Positions 32,252 through 42,516 of a stretch of DNA of 60,499 bases are shown here, piece after piece. The position numbers were made by a program, and so were the translations under genes. The notes beneath the pieces are model-generated. The model made no database searches and was not told the DNA's origin. It saw only the letters and a program-made list of their open reading frames with translations. Source of the stretch: Alphaproteobacteria bacterium (lineage in GTDB: Bacteria > Pseudomonadota > Alphaproteobacteria > Micropepsales > Micropepsaceae); contig PLJH01000138.1 in assembly GCA_003139615.1 (NCBI GenBank), positions 1-60,499 on the forward strand, in the 5' to 3' direction. Position 1 is the first letter of the stretch, and each line of letters starts with the position of its first letter.

Positions 32252-33229
32252 ATGATCCGTTTTCTCGTCATTGTGGCCGTACTGGCCGGTCTCGTATGGG
32301 GCGCGTTCCAATTGGAACGGATGCATTTCGACGCGCCCGGCCCTGCGGCGGCCAACGGCGCCGCCGAGACAGTTGTCTTGGTGCAGCCCGGCGAAGGTCT
32401 CGCAGCGATTTCGCAGGAACTCGCGCAGGCCGGCACGATCGACAACGCCATCCTGTTTCAGATCGGCGTGAGGCTGCGCGGCAGGAGCGCGGCCCTGAAG
32501 GCGGGCGAATACGCGATCTCCTCGCATGCAAGCATGGCCGATATCATGGCGATCCTCGCATCGGGAAAATCGATCGAACACAAGATTACGGCCGCCGAAG
32601 GCCTCACCAGCGAGATGATCTACGATCTCGTGAAGAACGATCCGGAACTCACCGGCGACATGGGCGAGCAGCCGGAAGAAGGCACGCTTCTTCCCGAAAC
32701 TTATCTGTTCATCCGCGGCACGACGCGCGCCGACATCATCGAACGCATGCGCGAGGCGCAGAAGAAATTTCTCGGTGCGCAATGGGACATGCGCGCGCCC
32801 GATCTGCCGATCAAAAGCAAACGCGAAGCGCTGGTTCTCGCGTCCATCGTGGAAAAGGAAACTGCCATCCCGGAAGAGCGGCGTCATATCGCCGCCGTGT
32901 TCGTCAACCGGCTGCGATTGGGCATGAAACTGCAATCCGATCCCACGATCATTTACGGTCTGACCAAAGGCTATCCGCTGGGTCGCGGCATTCGCGAGAG
33001 CGAACTTGTCGGCGCCACGCCTTACAACACCTATGTCATTCCGGCCCTGCCGCCCACGCCGATCTGCAATCCGGGGAAGTATGCGATCGCTGCGGTTCTC
33101 AATCCCGAGCAGTCTAACGATCTCTATTTCGTCGCGAGCGGCGCAGGCGGGCACGTATTTTCCTCGTCAATCGCCGAACATGAGAAGAATGTCGCCAATC
33201 TGCGGCGCTTCGAGCATCAGCAAAGATAG
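32252..33229 (+). CDS. mltG: Endolytic transglycosylase MltG
   Basis: The 325-residue protein has one N-terminal membrane helix (MIRFLVIVAVLAGLVWGAF) and a periplasmic YceG domain: a LysM-like part (VVLVQPGEGLAAISQELAQA), then the catalytic Glu in ASIVEKETAIPEER, FVNRLRLGMKLQSDPTIIYG and LPPTPICNPG. MltG cleaves nascent glycan strands during peptidoglycan synthesis. It follows fabF, as in many alphaproteobacteria and in the E. coli fab locus. Confidence 0.94.
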   Translation: MIRFLVIVAVLAGLVWGAFQLERMHFDAPGPAAANGAAETVVLVQPGEGLAAISQELAQAGTIDNAILFQIGVRLRGRSAALKAGEYAISSHASMADIMAILASGKSIEHKITAAEGLTSEMIYDLVKNDPELTGDMGEQPEEGTLLPETYLFIRGTTRADIIERMREAQKKFLGAQWDMRAPDLPIKSKREALVLASIVEKETAIPEERRHIAAVFVNRLRLGMKLQSDPTIIYGLTKGYPLGRGIRESELVGATPYNTYVIPALPPTPICNPGKYAIAAVLNPEQSNDLYFVASGAGGHVFSSSIAEHEKNVANLRRFEHQQR

Positions 33230-33292
33230 CCGCAATCCTTTCGCCTGCGGTTGCGCGGCGCTAAGGTCGGGTTCGATCTTGGGAGTCGCGAC

Positions 33293-34180
33293 ATGGGCCT
33301 TGTCAGCATGACCGGATTCGCCGACGGCCACGGCGCACATGAGGGGCTGCGCTGGCGCTGGGAGGCGAAAAGCGTCAACGGCCGCAGCCTTGATCTGCGT
33401 CTCCGGATGCCGCCTGGGCTCGACGGCATCGAGCCTGCGGCGCGGACGCTGGTAAATGAGCGGTTCCGGCGCGGCAATATCCAGGCGACCTTGACGCTCG
33501 AGCCGCAGGAGGGCGTGCGCGGCCTCAGGGTCGATCCTGCGGCGCTTGCTGCGGCCGTCAAGATCGCCCAGGAGGTCGCCAGCGAAACGGGCCTGGCGCC
33601 TGCGCGTGTCGACGGGTTGCTGGCCCTCAAAGGCGTCATCGTTCAGGACGAAGTGCTGCCGCTCGAGCCGCGCGCGCGCACCGAGCGCGATGCAGCGATA
33701 CTCGGGAGTCTTGCTGCCGCGTTGGACTCACTCATTCAGGCCCGTGAAAATGAAGGCGCCAAACTCTCCGTCGTGATGAGCGGTCTCGTCGACGAGATCG
33801 ATCGATTGACGCGCGAGGCAGCCGCTCTGTCGGCCACGCAACCGGCGCAGCTGCGCGAAAAGCTCTCGGCCCAGATCAAGGAACTTGCAGCCGGCGTCGC
33901 GGTGTCGGAAGACCGGCTTGCGCAGGAAGTCGCATTGCTCGCCGTGAAGGCCGATATCCGCGAGGAGCTCGACCGGCTCGGCGCGCATGTGCAGGAAGCG
34001 CGGACCTTGATGGCTTCGGGCACGGCAGTCGGCCGCAAGCTCGATTTCCTCGCGCAGGAGTTCAACCGCGAAGCCAATACGCTGTGCTCGAAATCGACCG
34101 ACATTGCGTTGACGCGCACGGGCCTTGCGCTCAAAGCGACCATCGATCAGTTCCGCGAGCAGGCGCAGAACGTCGAATGA
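33293..34180 (+). CDS. YicC-family endoribonuclease-like protein
   Basis: The 295-residue protein begins MGLVSMTGFADG, the YicC hallmark, with WEAKSVNGRSLDLRLRMP and the C-terminal GRKLDFLAQEFNREANTLCS-K motif of DUF1732. YicC-family proteins were recently linked to RNA cleavage in other bacteria. ATG 33293 was chosen over an upstream ATG at 33251. The stop overlaps the gmk ATG by 4 bp, and the yicC-gmk pairing is widespread. Confidence 0.92.
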   Translation: MGLVSMTGFADGHGAHEGLRWRWEAKSVNGRSLDLRLRMPPGLDGIEPAARTLVNERFRRGNIQATLTLEPQEGVRGLRVDPAALAAAVKIAQEVASETGLAPARVDGLLALKGVIVQDEVLPLEPRARTERDAAILGSLAAALDSLIQARENEGAKLSVVMSGLVDEIDRLTREAAALSATQPAQLREKLSAQIKELAAGVAVSEDRLAQEVALLAVKADIREELDRLGAHVQEARTLMASGTAVGRKLDFLAQEFNREANTLCSKSTDIALTRTGLALKATIDQFREQAQNVE

Positions 34181-34803
34181 GCACGAATATCCCGCGCCGC
34201 GGCCTGATGCTTGTGCTGTCGTCGCCGTCGGGCGCCGGCAAGACGACCTTGTCGCGCGGGCTGCTTGCCTCCGATTCCAACATCATGTTGTCCGTGTCGG
34301 CTACGACCCGCAAGAAGCGGCCGAATGAGAGCGAAGGCCGCGATTACTTCTTCGTTTCGCGCGACGGCTTCGATGCTGCGATCGAAGCGGGCGAGTTTCT
34401 CGAATATGCCACTGTCTTCGATCATCTCTATGGGACGCCGAAGAAGCCCGTGATGGACGCGCTGGCGGCCGGGCAGGACGTGTTGTTCGACATCGACTGG
34501 CAGGGCACGCAGCAACTGAAGGAGCGCGCCCGCGAAGATCTCGTCAGCGTGTTCGTGTTGCCGCCCACGCATGACGAGCTGGAACGCCGCCTGCGCATCC
34601 GCGCGCAGGATTCCGACGATGTGGTCCGCAAGCGCATGTCCAAGGCCGCGGACGAAATCAGTCACTGGCCGGAATATGATTATGTCATCGTCAATGACGA
34701 TCTCGCGATCGCACAGGAGAAAATCAAGGCGATCCTCGATGCCGAACGCTTGCGCCTAACGCGGCAGGTCGGTCTCTCGGATTTTGTGCGCAGATTGACG
34801 TAA
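34177..34803 (+). CDS. gmk: Guanylate kinase
   Basis: The 208-residue enzyme phosphorylates GMP/dGMP to GDP/dGDP. Walker A is SSPSGAGKTT (15-24, K22). GMP binding is in SATTRKKRPNESEGRDYFFV, EFLEYATVFDHLYGTP and LFDIDWQGTQQL, and the lid in IRAQDSDDVVRKRM. It is coupled to the yicC-like gene by ATGA overlap, and it converges on the amidohydrolase gene with only a 6-bp gap. Confidence 0.96.
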   Translation: MSTNIPRRGLMLVLSSPSGAGKTTLSRGLLASDSNIMLSVSATTRKKRPNESEGRDYFFVSRDGFDAAIEAGEFLEYATVFDHLYGTPKKPVMDALAAGQDVLFDIDWQGTQQLKERAREDLVSVFVLPPTHDELERRLRIRAQDSDDVVRKRMSKAADEISHWPEYDYVIVNDDLAIAQEKIKAILDAERLRLTRQVGLSDFVRRLT

Positions 34804-34809
34804 CGCAAA

Positions 34810-35859
34810 TTACGGAAGCTGGAGGCGATAGACTCGTTCCGCCGTCCCGCTGAAGAGCGCCGTTTTTTCGTCGGCGGAATAGTTTGCGGCGGTGCGTTTG
34901 AGCGCGTTCCACAATACGGCATAGCTGCAGCTTCCGATATCGACCGGAAAATTGCTTTCGAACATGCAGCGCTGTGCTCCGAATGCCTCGATGCAGGTTT
35001 CGATATAAGGTTTCCATTCGTGCGCCAGCGTTTCGGAGGTCGCGGGAGGCATGGACATGAAAGATTCGAAATCGGGAAAGCACATCGCGAGCCCGCCGAG
35101 TTTTACCACGACATTTTCGCACTTGGACAATTTGAGGATGTTGTCGCGCCAGATGGGGAAGCGCTCGGCGCGCTTACCGTGATAACTCGCGATCCCCAGC
35201 GGCGTGCCGACATGATCGAGCACGATTGCCGTCTCCGGGAACGCGCGCGCGAGATCGATCAGGTCGGGCAATTGCGGTTCGAGAAGCCATGCATCGAAGG
35301 AAAGGCCCAGTTGGTGCAGGACCTTGAACCCTTCGCGAAATTTCGCGTCGCGATAGAGGCCTGGGCCGCGCCCGGCCAATGGGCCGAGCACACCGGAATC
35401 GGCGTCATAGGATGCGCTGTTGCGGATGCCTCGAAACCGCCCGTGTCCGGCGCCGATATGCGAGCGCAGCACATCCTCGACGGCCGCGCCCAACTGCAAA
35501 TCCGCGAAGCCGACGATGCCGGCACAGGCCCGTAGATCGCCGTAAAGGCCGCTCGCGCTCATCGCGGCCACGCCGTTGACGAATTCCGTCTCGCCGACGC
35601 ATCGCAGCGTTTCGGGTCCGTCCGCCCGGTACATCTGATGGCATTCGAGAAAGACGGTGGCGCGGATATTGTGACCGCTCGTCATGTCGGCCATCAACTC
35701 GTCGAGCACATAGCGATTGACGTTTGCGATCGCGGCAACGAACGGGTGATGCGGCGGGGGCGGCAACGCGCCGGCCGGCCGCACCCACAGATGGTGATGC
35801 GGATCCACGATCGGCAGATCCGGCTCGAGAATCGGTTCAGGCGCGCGCGCGGTCATCAT
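34810..35859 (-). CDS. Amidohydrolase family protein (COG3618-like)
   Basis: The 349-residue TIM-barrel hydrolase begins IVDPHHHLWVRP with the metal-binding HxH. Later motifs are VFLECHQMY, AGIVGFADLQLG, AIVLDHVGTPL and CMFESNFPVD. This fits the amidohydrolase_2 class that includes 2-pyrone-4,6-dicarboxylate and L-fucono/rhamnono-lactone hydrolases, so a lactone or aromatic-acid substrate is likely but unspecified. It starts one base after the alcohol dehydrogenase stop. Either of two consecutive ATGs could be the start. Confidence 0.88.
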   Translation of the reverse strand: MMTARAPEPILEPDLPIVDPHHHLWVRPAGALPPPPHHPFVAAIANVNRYVLDELMADMTSGHNIRATVFLECHQMYRADGPETLRCVGETEFVNGVAAMSASGLYGDLRACAGIVGFADLQLGAAVEDVLRSHIGAGHGRFRGIRNSASYDADSGVLGPLAGRGPGLYRDAKFREGFKVLHQLGLSFDAWLLEPQLPDLIDLARAFPETAIVLDHVGTPLGIASYHGKRAERFPIWRDNILKLSKCENVVVKLGGLAMCFPDFESFMSMPPATSETLAHEWKPYIETCIEAFGAQRCMFESNFPVDIGSCSYAVLWNALKRTAANYSADEKTALFSGTAERVYRLQLP

Positions 35860-35860
35860 G

Positions 35861-36913
35861 TTACGGCGTCAGCACCACACGACCGGTGATCGTTCCCGCC
35901 CGAAGGTCGTCCAGTGTTTTCGAAGCCTGGTCGAGGGGCCGCGTTTGCACGGGAATCGGGTCGACTTTTCCGGCACGAACAATCGCCATCATCTCTTCGG
36001 TTTCCGGCAGGGAGCCGACAAACGAGCCCATAACGGAAAGCGCCCGCATCGGGAACATCGGCAGCGGCATGCTCATCGCGCCGCCGAACAGACCCACGAT
36101 GATGATGCGTCCGCCCCTGCGCACGCAGGAATTCGCAAATGCGAAGGTCGCTTCGGAACCCACGAAGTCCACGATCGCGAATACGCCGCCGCTCGTGTCT
36201 GCCATGATCTTTTTGCCGACGCCGGGCTCGGTTGTATTATAGGTCGCCTTGGCTCCTGCTTTCTTGGCCGCTTCAAGTCGGCCGTCGTCGATATCGGCCG
36301 CAAGCGGGCCTTTCCCGAACAGGCTCTTGGCGAATTGCAGCCCCATCATGCCGACGCCGCCGCATCCCAGGATCATCACTTCGTCGCCCGGCCCGAGCTT
36401 GCCCACTTTCTTGAGCGCGGAAAACGCGGTGATGCCCGAGCACATATAGGCAGCAGCAAGCGACGCAGGCGTGTTCCCGTAATCAAGCAGATAGCGCGGA
36501 TGCGGCACCATCACATGCGAGGCGTAACCGCCCGGTGTGTTCGACGAGCAGCCGAGATTGCGCGGCTTCAGGCAATATTGTTCTTCGTTGCGCAGACAGG
36601 CCGGACAGTCACCGCAGCCGATCCACGGAAAAGCCGCGCGGCGGTCGCCGATCTTTACGCCTTTGGCGTCGGGACCCATGGCGATTACTTCGCCTTCGAT
36701 CTCGTGACCCATCGTGTGGGGCAATTTTATATTGCCCAGCTGCAATTTGTTGCCGCCGCCAAGATCGAAATAACCGTCGTGAATGTGAACGTCGCTGTGG
36801 CAGACGCCGCAATTGGTGACCTTGAGCAGCACTTCCGTGCCTTGCGGCTCGGGCGTGGGGGCCTCTATGGATTTGAGCGGCGAGCCGAATTCGACAACGG
36901 CCTGACTGAGCAT
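35861..36913 (-). CDS. Zinc-dependent alcohol dehydrogenase
   Basis: The 350-residue medium-chain dehydrogenase shows catalytic zinc ligands in NCGVCHSDVHIHDG and MGHEIEGEV, structural zinc cysteines in CGDCPACLRNEEQYC, and the Rossmann motif GCGGVGMMGL. Substrate is probably a primary alcohol or aldehyde. It is adjacent to the amidohydrolase gene, so the two likely act in one catabolic route. The pair separates gmk from rsmA. Confidence 0.92.
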   Translation of the reverse strand: MLSQAVVEFGSPLKSIEAPTPEPQGTEVLLKVTNCGVCHSDVHIHDGYFDLGGGNKLQLGNIKLPHTMGHEIEGEVIAMGPDAKGVKIGDRRAAFPWIGCGDCPACLRNEEQYCLKPRNLGCSSNTPGGYASHVMVPHPRYLLDYGNTPASLAAAYMCSGITAFSALKKVGKLGPGDEVMILGCGGVGMMGLQFAKSLFGKGPLAADIDDGRLEAAKKAGAKATYNTTEPGVGKKIMADTSGGVFAIVDFVGSEATFAFANSCVRRGGRIIIVGLFGGAMSMPLPMFPMRALSVMGSFVGSLPETEEMMAIVRAGKVDPIPVQTRPLDQASKTLDDLRAGTITGRVVLTP

Positions 36914-36931
36914 GAACGTCTCCCTGAATGG

Positions 36932-37831
36932 CTATTTCGGGGGACTCTTGCATGGCGCTTCGCCTGCCTCAACCATGATCCGCCAGGCGCGCGCCAGCGC
37001 CCCGAATTGCTGGACGGAAAGGCGCTCGGGCCGTTCCGTCGGATCGAGCCCCGCCGAACGGATGAGAGCTTCCGCGTCGGGCGCAAGTGATTTGAGGCTC
37101 TGGCGCAGCATTTTGCGCCGGTGACCGAAGGCGGCTGCCGTGACCGCTTCCAGATCGCCAAGCTCGACGAGCACCACAGGGACCATCAGCGGCTCAAGGC
37201 GCACGAGGGTAGACGTAATCTTCGGCGGCGGCGTGAACGCGCGCGCATCTACGTCAAACAGAAGACGCGGCGACGCGCGCCATTGAGCAAGCACCGACAA
37301 GCGCCCGTATGCTTTGGTGCCGGGCACCGCGACCAGCCGCTCGGCCACCTCGCGTTGGAACATCAGTGTCAGGCTCTGCCAGAAGGGCGGCCAGGAGTCG
37401 GCAGTCAGCCATTTGACGAGCAATGCGGAGCCGACATTGTAAGGCAGGTTGGCGGCCACGCGGACCGCACCATTAATATTCTGCATACGGAGCAATTCGC
37501 GTTCGTCGATTTTGAGCGCGTCGCCCGAAGCGATTTCGAGGCGACCCGGATAGGCGTCCGCAATTTCCGCGAGCGCCGGCAAACATCGCGCATCGCGCTC
37601 TATCGCGATGACCCGCGATGCGCCTTCCATCAGCAGTGCTCTGGTGAGCCCACCCGGACCTGGGCCCACTTCATAGATGGTCGCGCCGTCGAGCGGACCT
37701 GCCGCGCGCGCGATGCGGCGCGTGAGGTTCAGGTCGAGCAGGAAATTCTGGCCGAGCGATTTCTTCGCAGCGAGATCGTGCGCCGCAATGACGTCGCGCA
37801 ACGGCGGCAGCGGATCAGCGAGCTCTGGCAT
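36932..37831 (-). CDS. rsmA: 16S rRNA dimethyladenosine transferase RsmA (KsgA)
   Basis: The 299-residue methyltransferase dimethylates two adjacent adenosines near the 3' end of 16S rRNA. Motifs are [11 protein letters not shown], the SAM loop [19 protein letters not shown], and the catalytic NLPYN with a following [14 protein letters not shown] 37831 ([13 protein letters not shown]) was preferred; ATG 37864 lies within pdxA and adds a tryptophan-rich leader. It overlaps the end of pdxA by 17 bp. Confidence 0.95.
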   Translation of the reverse strand: MPELADPLPPLRDVIAAHDLAAKKSLGQNFLLDLNLTRRIARAAGPLDGATIYEVGPGPGGLTRALLMEGASRVIAIERDARCLPALAEIADAYPGRLEIASGDALKIDERELLRMQNINGAVRVAANLPYNVGSALLVKWLTADSWPPFWQSLTLMFQREVAERLVAVPGTKAYGRLSVLAQWRASPRLLFDVDARAFTPPPKITSTLVRLEPLMVPVVLVELGDLEAVTAAAFGHRRKMLRQSLKSLAPDAEALIRSAGLDPTERPERLSVQQFGALARAWRIMVEAGEAPCKSPPK

Positions 37832-38783
37832 CGGCCATTTCGGCGGCCATTTGAACGGCCGCAATCATGCTTCTGGGATCCGCTTTGCCCGTTCCCGCAA
37901 TATCGAGCGCGGTGCCGTGGTCGGGCGACGTCCGCACGATCGGCAAGCCCAGCGTGACGTTCACGCCCTCCCAAAAGTCCAGCGTCTTCAGCGGTATCAG
38001 CGCCTGATCGTGATACATGCACAGCGCCGCGTCGTAACGCGCGCGCGCTTCGGTGTGGAACATCGTGTCCGGGGGCAGCGGCCCCACAACGCGATGGCCT
38101 TCTGCACGCAATATATCCGCTGCGGGCGCGATGATGTCGCCTTCCTCCGCGCCCAGTGCGCCGCTCTCGCCTGCATGCGGGTTGAGACCGGCGATGGCGA
38201 GGCGCGGATGTGCAATACCAAAGTCGCGCACTAGGGACGTGAGCACAATTCTTCCCGTTTCCAGAATCGATGCACGCGTTACGAGCGCCGGCACGGTCGA
38301 CAGGGGCACATGGATCGTCAGCGGCACGACGCGCAGTCCGCCGCCCGCAAGCATCATTACGGCGCGCGGCGCCCCTGTAAGATGGGCCAGATATTCCGTG
38401 TGTCCGGGAAACGCGAAGCCGCCTGCGATCAGCGACGCCTTGTGAATCGGGGCGGTCACGACCGCTGCGGCGTTGCCGCCGAGTGCCGCGCGCACCGCAT
38501 AATCGATTGCGGCGATGATTGCCTGCCCATTCGCCGGATCCGCCACGCCTGCCCTGCGAACCACCTTCGCTTCGATCGGGTCGATAGCGTGCTTCGGCGC
38601 TCCGTAGGCAAGAAAAGTGTCGACATCGCCGACGAGGCGTAGAGCATGCGCGCCCACGCGACCGCCCATTGTGTTGTATGCCGCAACGGCAACTTCGGGT
38701 CCGACCCCCGAAGGTTCACCCATGGTGATCAGGATCGGTGCGTCAGCCGCGGGCCGCGGCTCAGCGGGTCTCGATGTCGGCAT
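37815..38783 (-). CDS. pdxA: 4-hydroxythreonine-4-phosphate dehydrogenase
   Basis: The 322-residue PdxA oxidises 4-phosphohydroxythreonine in pyridoxal-phosphate synthesis. It shows [65 protein letters not shown] and [16 protein letters not shown] with the metal-binding His residues. ATG 38783 overlaps the surA end by 23 bp; a start further upstream (38858) is possible but would run deep into surA. Confidence 0.94.
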   Translation of the reverse strand: MPTSRPAEPRPAADAPILITMGEPSGVGPEVAVAAYNTMGGRVGAHALRLVGDVDTFLAYGAPKHAIDPIEAKVVRRAGVADPANGQAIIAAIDYAVRAALGGNAAAVVTAPIHKASLIAGGFAFPGHTEYLAHLTGAPRAVMMLAGGGLRVVPLTIHVPLSTVPALVTRASILETGRIVLTSLVRDFGIAHPRLAIAGLNPHAGESGALGAEEGDIIAPAADILRAEGHRVVGPLPPDTMFHTEARARYDAALCMYHDQALIPLKTLDFWEGVNVTLGLPIVRTSPDHGTALDIAGTGKADPRSMIAAVQMAAEMADARAR

Positions 38784-40182
38784 CGCGCCGCAGATCGCGG
38801 AGATATTGGCGGGCGAGAGTCGAAATCTGGTCTTCGTAGAGCTGCTGTTCGACTGCATCCTGCGTTGGAATTTGGATCACCTGCGGCACGAACACTGGCT
38901 TGTCGCAGCGCACGATGATCTCGATACCTGCCGATGATCCAAAAGGCGGTGTCGCTTCGCCCGGATGGGTTTCCGAGACGGCCGTCTGAATTTCGGAACT
39001 CAACTCCGCAAGCTTTGTCAGGCCCAACGAATAAAACTGAACGCCGCCGCTCGGAAAAGCCTTGCCGACGAATTCCTGCAGGTGGTCACACCCTTCGATG
39101 TGCGCACGGAACTTTGCTGCCGCCTGACCGGCCGCCTCTACGATGTTTTTCGGCGTCTTTGGCGACAGCGGAAACAGGATGCGATCAAGCGGCAGTTCGC
39201 CGGCCGGATACTGAGCCTGTTGCACTTGCTTTGGATCCGGAAGCTTCGTTCCGGCGGGTTCGCGGCGATCGCGCAACGCCAGCAGGTAATATCCGCCCAC
39301 GGAACGGATCGAGGGGCTCACTTGACCTACTTGCAGCTTCCCGAGTGCGGCGTTGAGTTCCGGAGCGAGTTGCCCGTCCTGCACCCATCCCATATCTCCA
39401 CCCTGCGCTGCGGTGGGATTTTGACTGAATTGGCGTGCTACCGCCTGAAACGGCGCACCCAACGAAATCTGGTTTGCAAGGTCGTCCATGTCCTTGTGAA
39501 CCTTGGCGTCCTGCTCCGGCGTGTCAACTGGCTGGAATATCTCCGATACCTGGAACTGCGGCTTGTTGGAGTTTTCCTTAATGCGGCCAAGCTCCGCCTG
39601 AACATCTTCCTTGGACACGTGCACGCGATCGCCGAGCTGGTCCTGGACCAGTTTCGACCACGCGATCTGGGCCGCGATTTGCGAACGAAAGGTCGCCATC
39701 TGAACGCCGGCGCCGGCGAGCACGCTCTTCAGCTGCTCGGCCGTGAGATGATTGTCCTTCATGATGTCGTCGATGGCCTTGTCCACCTCGGACGAAGATA
39801 CGCTCACCTTGTTCTTCTGGGCTTCGAGCAACTCAAGGCGCTCGGTCTCGAGTTGCTTCAGAACCTGGTCGCGAATCTGTTTGCGCACTTCGTCCGTCGG
39901 ATGAATATTCGACGTCGCGATGAACAATGCCACGCGTTGACGCAAATCATATTCCGAAATGACGGAATCGTTCACGGTGGCCGCCACCGCATCGCCTTTG
40001 GGGGGCTCGACGATCGCTGCTTCGTTGGCAACGGGAGGTCCGCCCTCGAGGGGCTGCTGCTGACTGGTGTCGTGATGCCCCCGGTGCATTGCAGGGGGCG
40101 CGTCCTGCGCGGAAAGAGGCGCCGTCGCGGATGCGACCGCGAACGCTCCTACCAGGGCAGCCATGCGGAATCGATTGTTCAA
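38761..40182 (-). CDS. surA: SurA-like periplasmic peptidyl-prolyl isomerase
   Basis: The 473-residue chaperone has a signal peptide (MAALVGAFAVASATAPLSA), a long linker rich in His, Gln and Pro, an N-terminal SurA-N-like domain (VAATVNDSVISEYDLRQRVA), and a parvulin domain (FQVSEIFQPV, FSQNPTAAQGGDMGWV, GYYLLALRDRR). A second divergent parvulin-like C-terminal region seems present. SurA carries outer-membrane proteins to the Bam complex. It follows lptD in the lpt cluster, the usual order. Confidence 0.9.
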   Translation of the reverse strand: MNNRFRMAALVGAFAVASATAPLSAQDAPPAMHRGHHDTSQQQPLEGGPPVANEAAIVEPPKGDAVAATVNDSVISEYDLRQRVALFIATSNIHPTDEVRKQIRDQVLKQLETERLELLEAQKNKVSVSSSEVDKAIDDIMKDNHLTAEQLKSVLAGAGVQMATFRSQIAAQIAWSKLVQDQLGDRVHVSKEDVQAELGRIKENSNKPQFQVSEIFQPVDTPEQDAKVHKDMDDLANQISLGAPFQAVARQFSQNPTAAQGGDMGWVQDGQLAPELNAALGKLQVGQVSPSIRSVGGYYLLALRDRREPAGTKLPDPKQVQQAQYPAGELPLDRILFPLSPKTPKNIVEAAGQAAAKFRAHIEGCDHLQEFVGKAFPSGGVQFYSLGLTKLAELSSEIQTAVSETHPGEATPPFGSSAGIEIIVRCDKPVFVPQVIQIPTQDAVEQQLYEDQISTLARQYLRDLRRDADIETR

Positions 40183-40282
40183 GGTGCGGGTCTTTGGCGT
40201 TTCGTTGGTTGCGGATACCGTATCGCGTCCCGTCCATCACGGGCGCCCGGCCACCCATAGAATAAGCATTTCGGCGCGTGCG

Positions 40283-42514
40283 TCAAAGCGCTATCTCGGA
40301 ATAGAGGTGCCGCGGGAACAGGTCGGATTGCTGGGTGCTCGTATCGTTCGTCTTCAACTCGATGCGGAATACCCAAGAGGTTTCCGGGGGAACATTCCGG
40401 TCGGTGGTGTAGGTTCGATGATACGAGAGCGACACGCCCAGGCATTCATCCTCATATCCAAGACCGAATTCGCTGGCGATCATTTCGCTGGCCGCGAGGT
40501 CCCGTTCGGCGCCGGCATAGACGATCCAGTCTTTCCACAGGGCGACCGTTGCCTGACCGTTGATTTCCTCGCGGGAGCCCAGGCCCAGCAAAACTTCCTC
40601 TTCCGGCAACTTTAAATAGCTCAGTTCCAGCGTTGTCCGGCCGTAAATTGCATCGACATAGACTTCGTTGCGGTCCAGAGTTCCCGTTGAGCTATCGACA
40701 TCCACGCGATCCGTCACGCTCAAATGCGGCAGAAAGTTAACCGTGACCTTGCCGACCAGGTCCGAGCGTGTCCCCGAAAGCTCGGTATTCCCGGCGAAAA
40801 TCGGATCGGGTTTGAGCCGGTATATTTGTCCAACCAGGAAATCGACCGACCCCGTGGGATAGATCAAGTTCGCGAGAATGCCGACATTGGCCCTGGGCCC
40901 CGTTTCCACGAGATCGTAACCGGGCAGCCGGTTGATGCTGAAGATGTCGGTGTCGTCCAATTGAAAATCGGTGCTGTCTTCATTGGGAACATTGGGCGGA
41001 TTATCGCCATAAGGCGCATAGATCAGTTGCGCGATCGGTGTCACCACAAGCGACGACGCGCCGAAGACCGGGCCCGAAGCGAACGGCCAACGCCAATCCA
41101 AGGCCGCGTATGGCAACCCTCGCGAAACGTAATAGTCGGACTTGTCGGACAATGTGATGGGCGCATCGCTCACGTGATATACGTCGCCGCGTGCATCGAC
41201 CGAGAAAGTGATCAACTGTCCGTCAGCCGTGACGAATGGCCATTTCCAGTTGAGTTCGCTGGTCAATCTTTGATCTTCCTGACCGATCTGCCGCGAAACG
41301 GCTGCAGTATTCAGGTTGAATTGAAGCGTGCCGCCCAGCACGTCGTCCAGCGGGATATACGTATAGTCGATGAGCGGCAGGACAACGGGGAACTCGCTGT
41401 TCACGTCCGTCTCGCGCAATCCCTGGAAAAAGTAACCCGTGATCTCGAAGCGGCTTCGCCCGCTGATGCCTTCCAGAAAAAGGTCGTTCGTCAGCCGGTC
41501 GTATTGCGAAAGGTCATAGAGATTCAGATAGGTTTCATTCGATGTGAGTTGGACGTCGTAACCGGCATGCCAGGTGTTGTCGATCGGAATGATGCCGGCG
41601 CCGAATAGCGAACTGTAAACCTGGTTCTGCGTTCCCATGAGCCCGCCATATGGCGTATCCGTGACGCTCGCCTGCAGCCACATTCCGCCATGGTCCCAGC
41701 GTTGGCGATATTCGCCTTGCAGCATCTCTCCGCCATGTGTCGCGTAATAAGGAGCAAGCGTCATGTCCTGGGAATCGCTGAAGGCGACATAAAACGGCAC
41801 GCGGAAGAATGTACCCAATGTCGTTTCCGTTCCGAACGTCGGAATCAGAATGCCGGATGAATGCTTCACCGTCGGGTCGGGTTGTGAAAAATACGGCGTG
41901 TACATCAACGGTACGCCGAAAAGCGAAATCGTTGCGTTGTGATAATAGATGCGGTGATTGATCTGATCGTAATAGACGCGCGTTGCCTTTACCTGCCACA
42001 GCGGCGTGCGATCGCCGCGCTCCTTGCAGATTTTGCAAGCGGTATAAACTGCCCGGGCGGCAATGGCATGGGTGCCGTTGTCGATCCTGGTGGCGCGAAC
42101 GGCGGCGAGGCGTCCGTACTGGCCGATCAACGCCGCGAATGCATCGATCGTCCCGTCCTTCATCGCATCCGTCAAAACGGCGTGCGAGCCGAAGATCACA
42201 TCCCCATTGGGCGCCATGATCGTCACATGGCCGTCGGCCGTGGCGACGTCCTTGTCCTGATCGTAGGTAACCTTGTCGGCCGTCAGGATACGGTCGTTAT
42301 AGTCGATTTCGACATGACCCAGAGCCGTCATGACGGACGTGTTGGTGTCGTATGTGACGTCGTCGGCGCGCAGAAGTCCTGCACCGCCGGCGGGACCCAA
42401 TATGGAAGTGGACAAGCGAGATTGTTGCGCGCCTGCAGCCGGAGACACGGATGCCGCTACCAGCGCGGCGGCGACAAGCAGACAGGATGTGCGCAACAAG
42501 CCCGCCCCCGGCAT
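40283..42514 (-). CDS. lptD: LPS-assembly protein LptD
   Basis: The 743-residue outer-membrane protein inserts lipopolysaccharide in the outer leaflet. It has a signal peptide (about 1-30), an N-terminal OstA/LptA-like jellyroll (LRADDVTYDTNTSVMTALGH and ADKVTYDQDKDVATADGHV), then the barrel (GVPLMYTPYFSQPDPTVK). Only a CKIC-type cysteine pair is seen near residue 160, so the disulfide pattern known from E. coli may not apply, as in other alphaproteobacteria. It lies 2 bp after lptG. Confidence 0.93.
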   Translation of the reverse strand: MPGAGLLRTSCLLVAAALVAASVSPAAGAQQSRLSTSILGPAGGAGLLRADDVTYDTNTSVMTALGHVEIDYNDRILTADKVTYDQDKDVATADGHVTIMAPNGDVIFGSHAVLTDAMKDGTIDAFAALIGQYGRLAAVRATRIDNGTHAIAARAVYTACKICKERGDRTPLWQVKATRVYYDQINHRIYYHNATISLFGVPLMYTPYFSQPDPTVKHSSGILIPTFGTETTLGTFFRVPFYVAFSDSQDMTLAPYYATHGGEMLQGEYRQRWDHGGMWLQASVTDTPYGGLMGTQNQVYSSLFGAGIIPIDNTWHAGYDVQLTSNETYLNLYDLSQYDRLTNDLFLEGISGRSRFEITGYFFQGLRETDVNSEFPVVLPLIDYTYIPLDDVLGGTLQFNLNTAAVSRQIGQEDQRLTSELNWKWPFVTADGQLITFSVDARGDVYHVSDAPITLSDKSDYYVSRGLPYAALDWRWPFASGPVFGASSLVVTPIAQLIYAPYGDNPPNVPNEDSTDFQLDDTDIFSINRLPGYDLVETGPRANVGILANLIYPTGSVDFLVGQIYRLKPDPIFAGNTELSGTRSDLVGKVTVNFLPHLSVTDRVDVDSSTGTLDRNEVYVDAIYGRTTLELSYLKLPEEEVLLGLGSREEINGQATVALWKDWIVYAGAERDLAASEMIASEFGLGYEDECLGVSLSYHRTYTTDRNVPPETSWVFRIELKTNDTSTQQSDLFPRHLYSEIAL

Positions 42515-42516
42515 CG

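Noticed and set aside
38965..40260. 431-codon plus-strand frame opposite surA
   Set aside because: Antisense to surA; no domain and no ribosome site.
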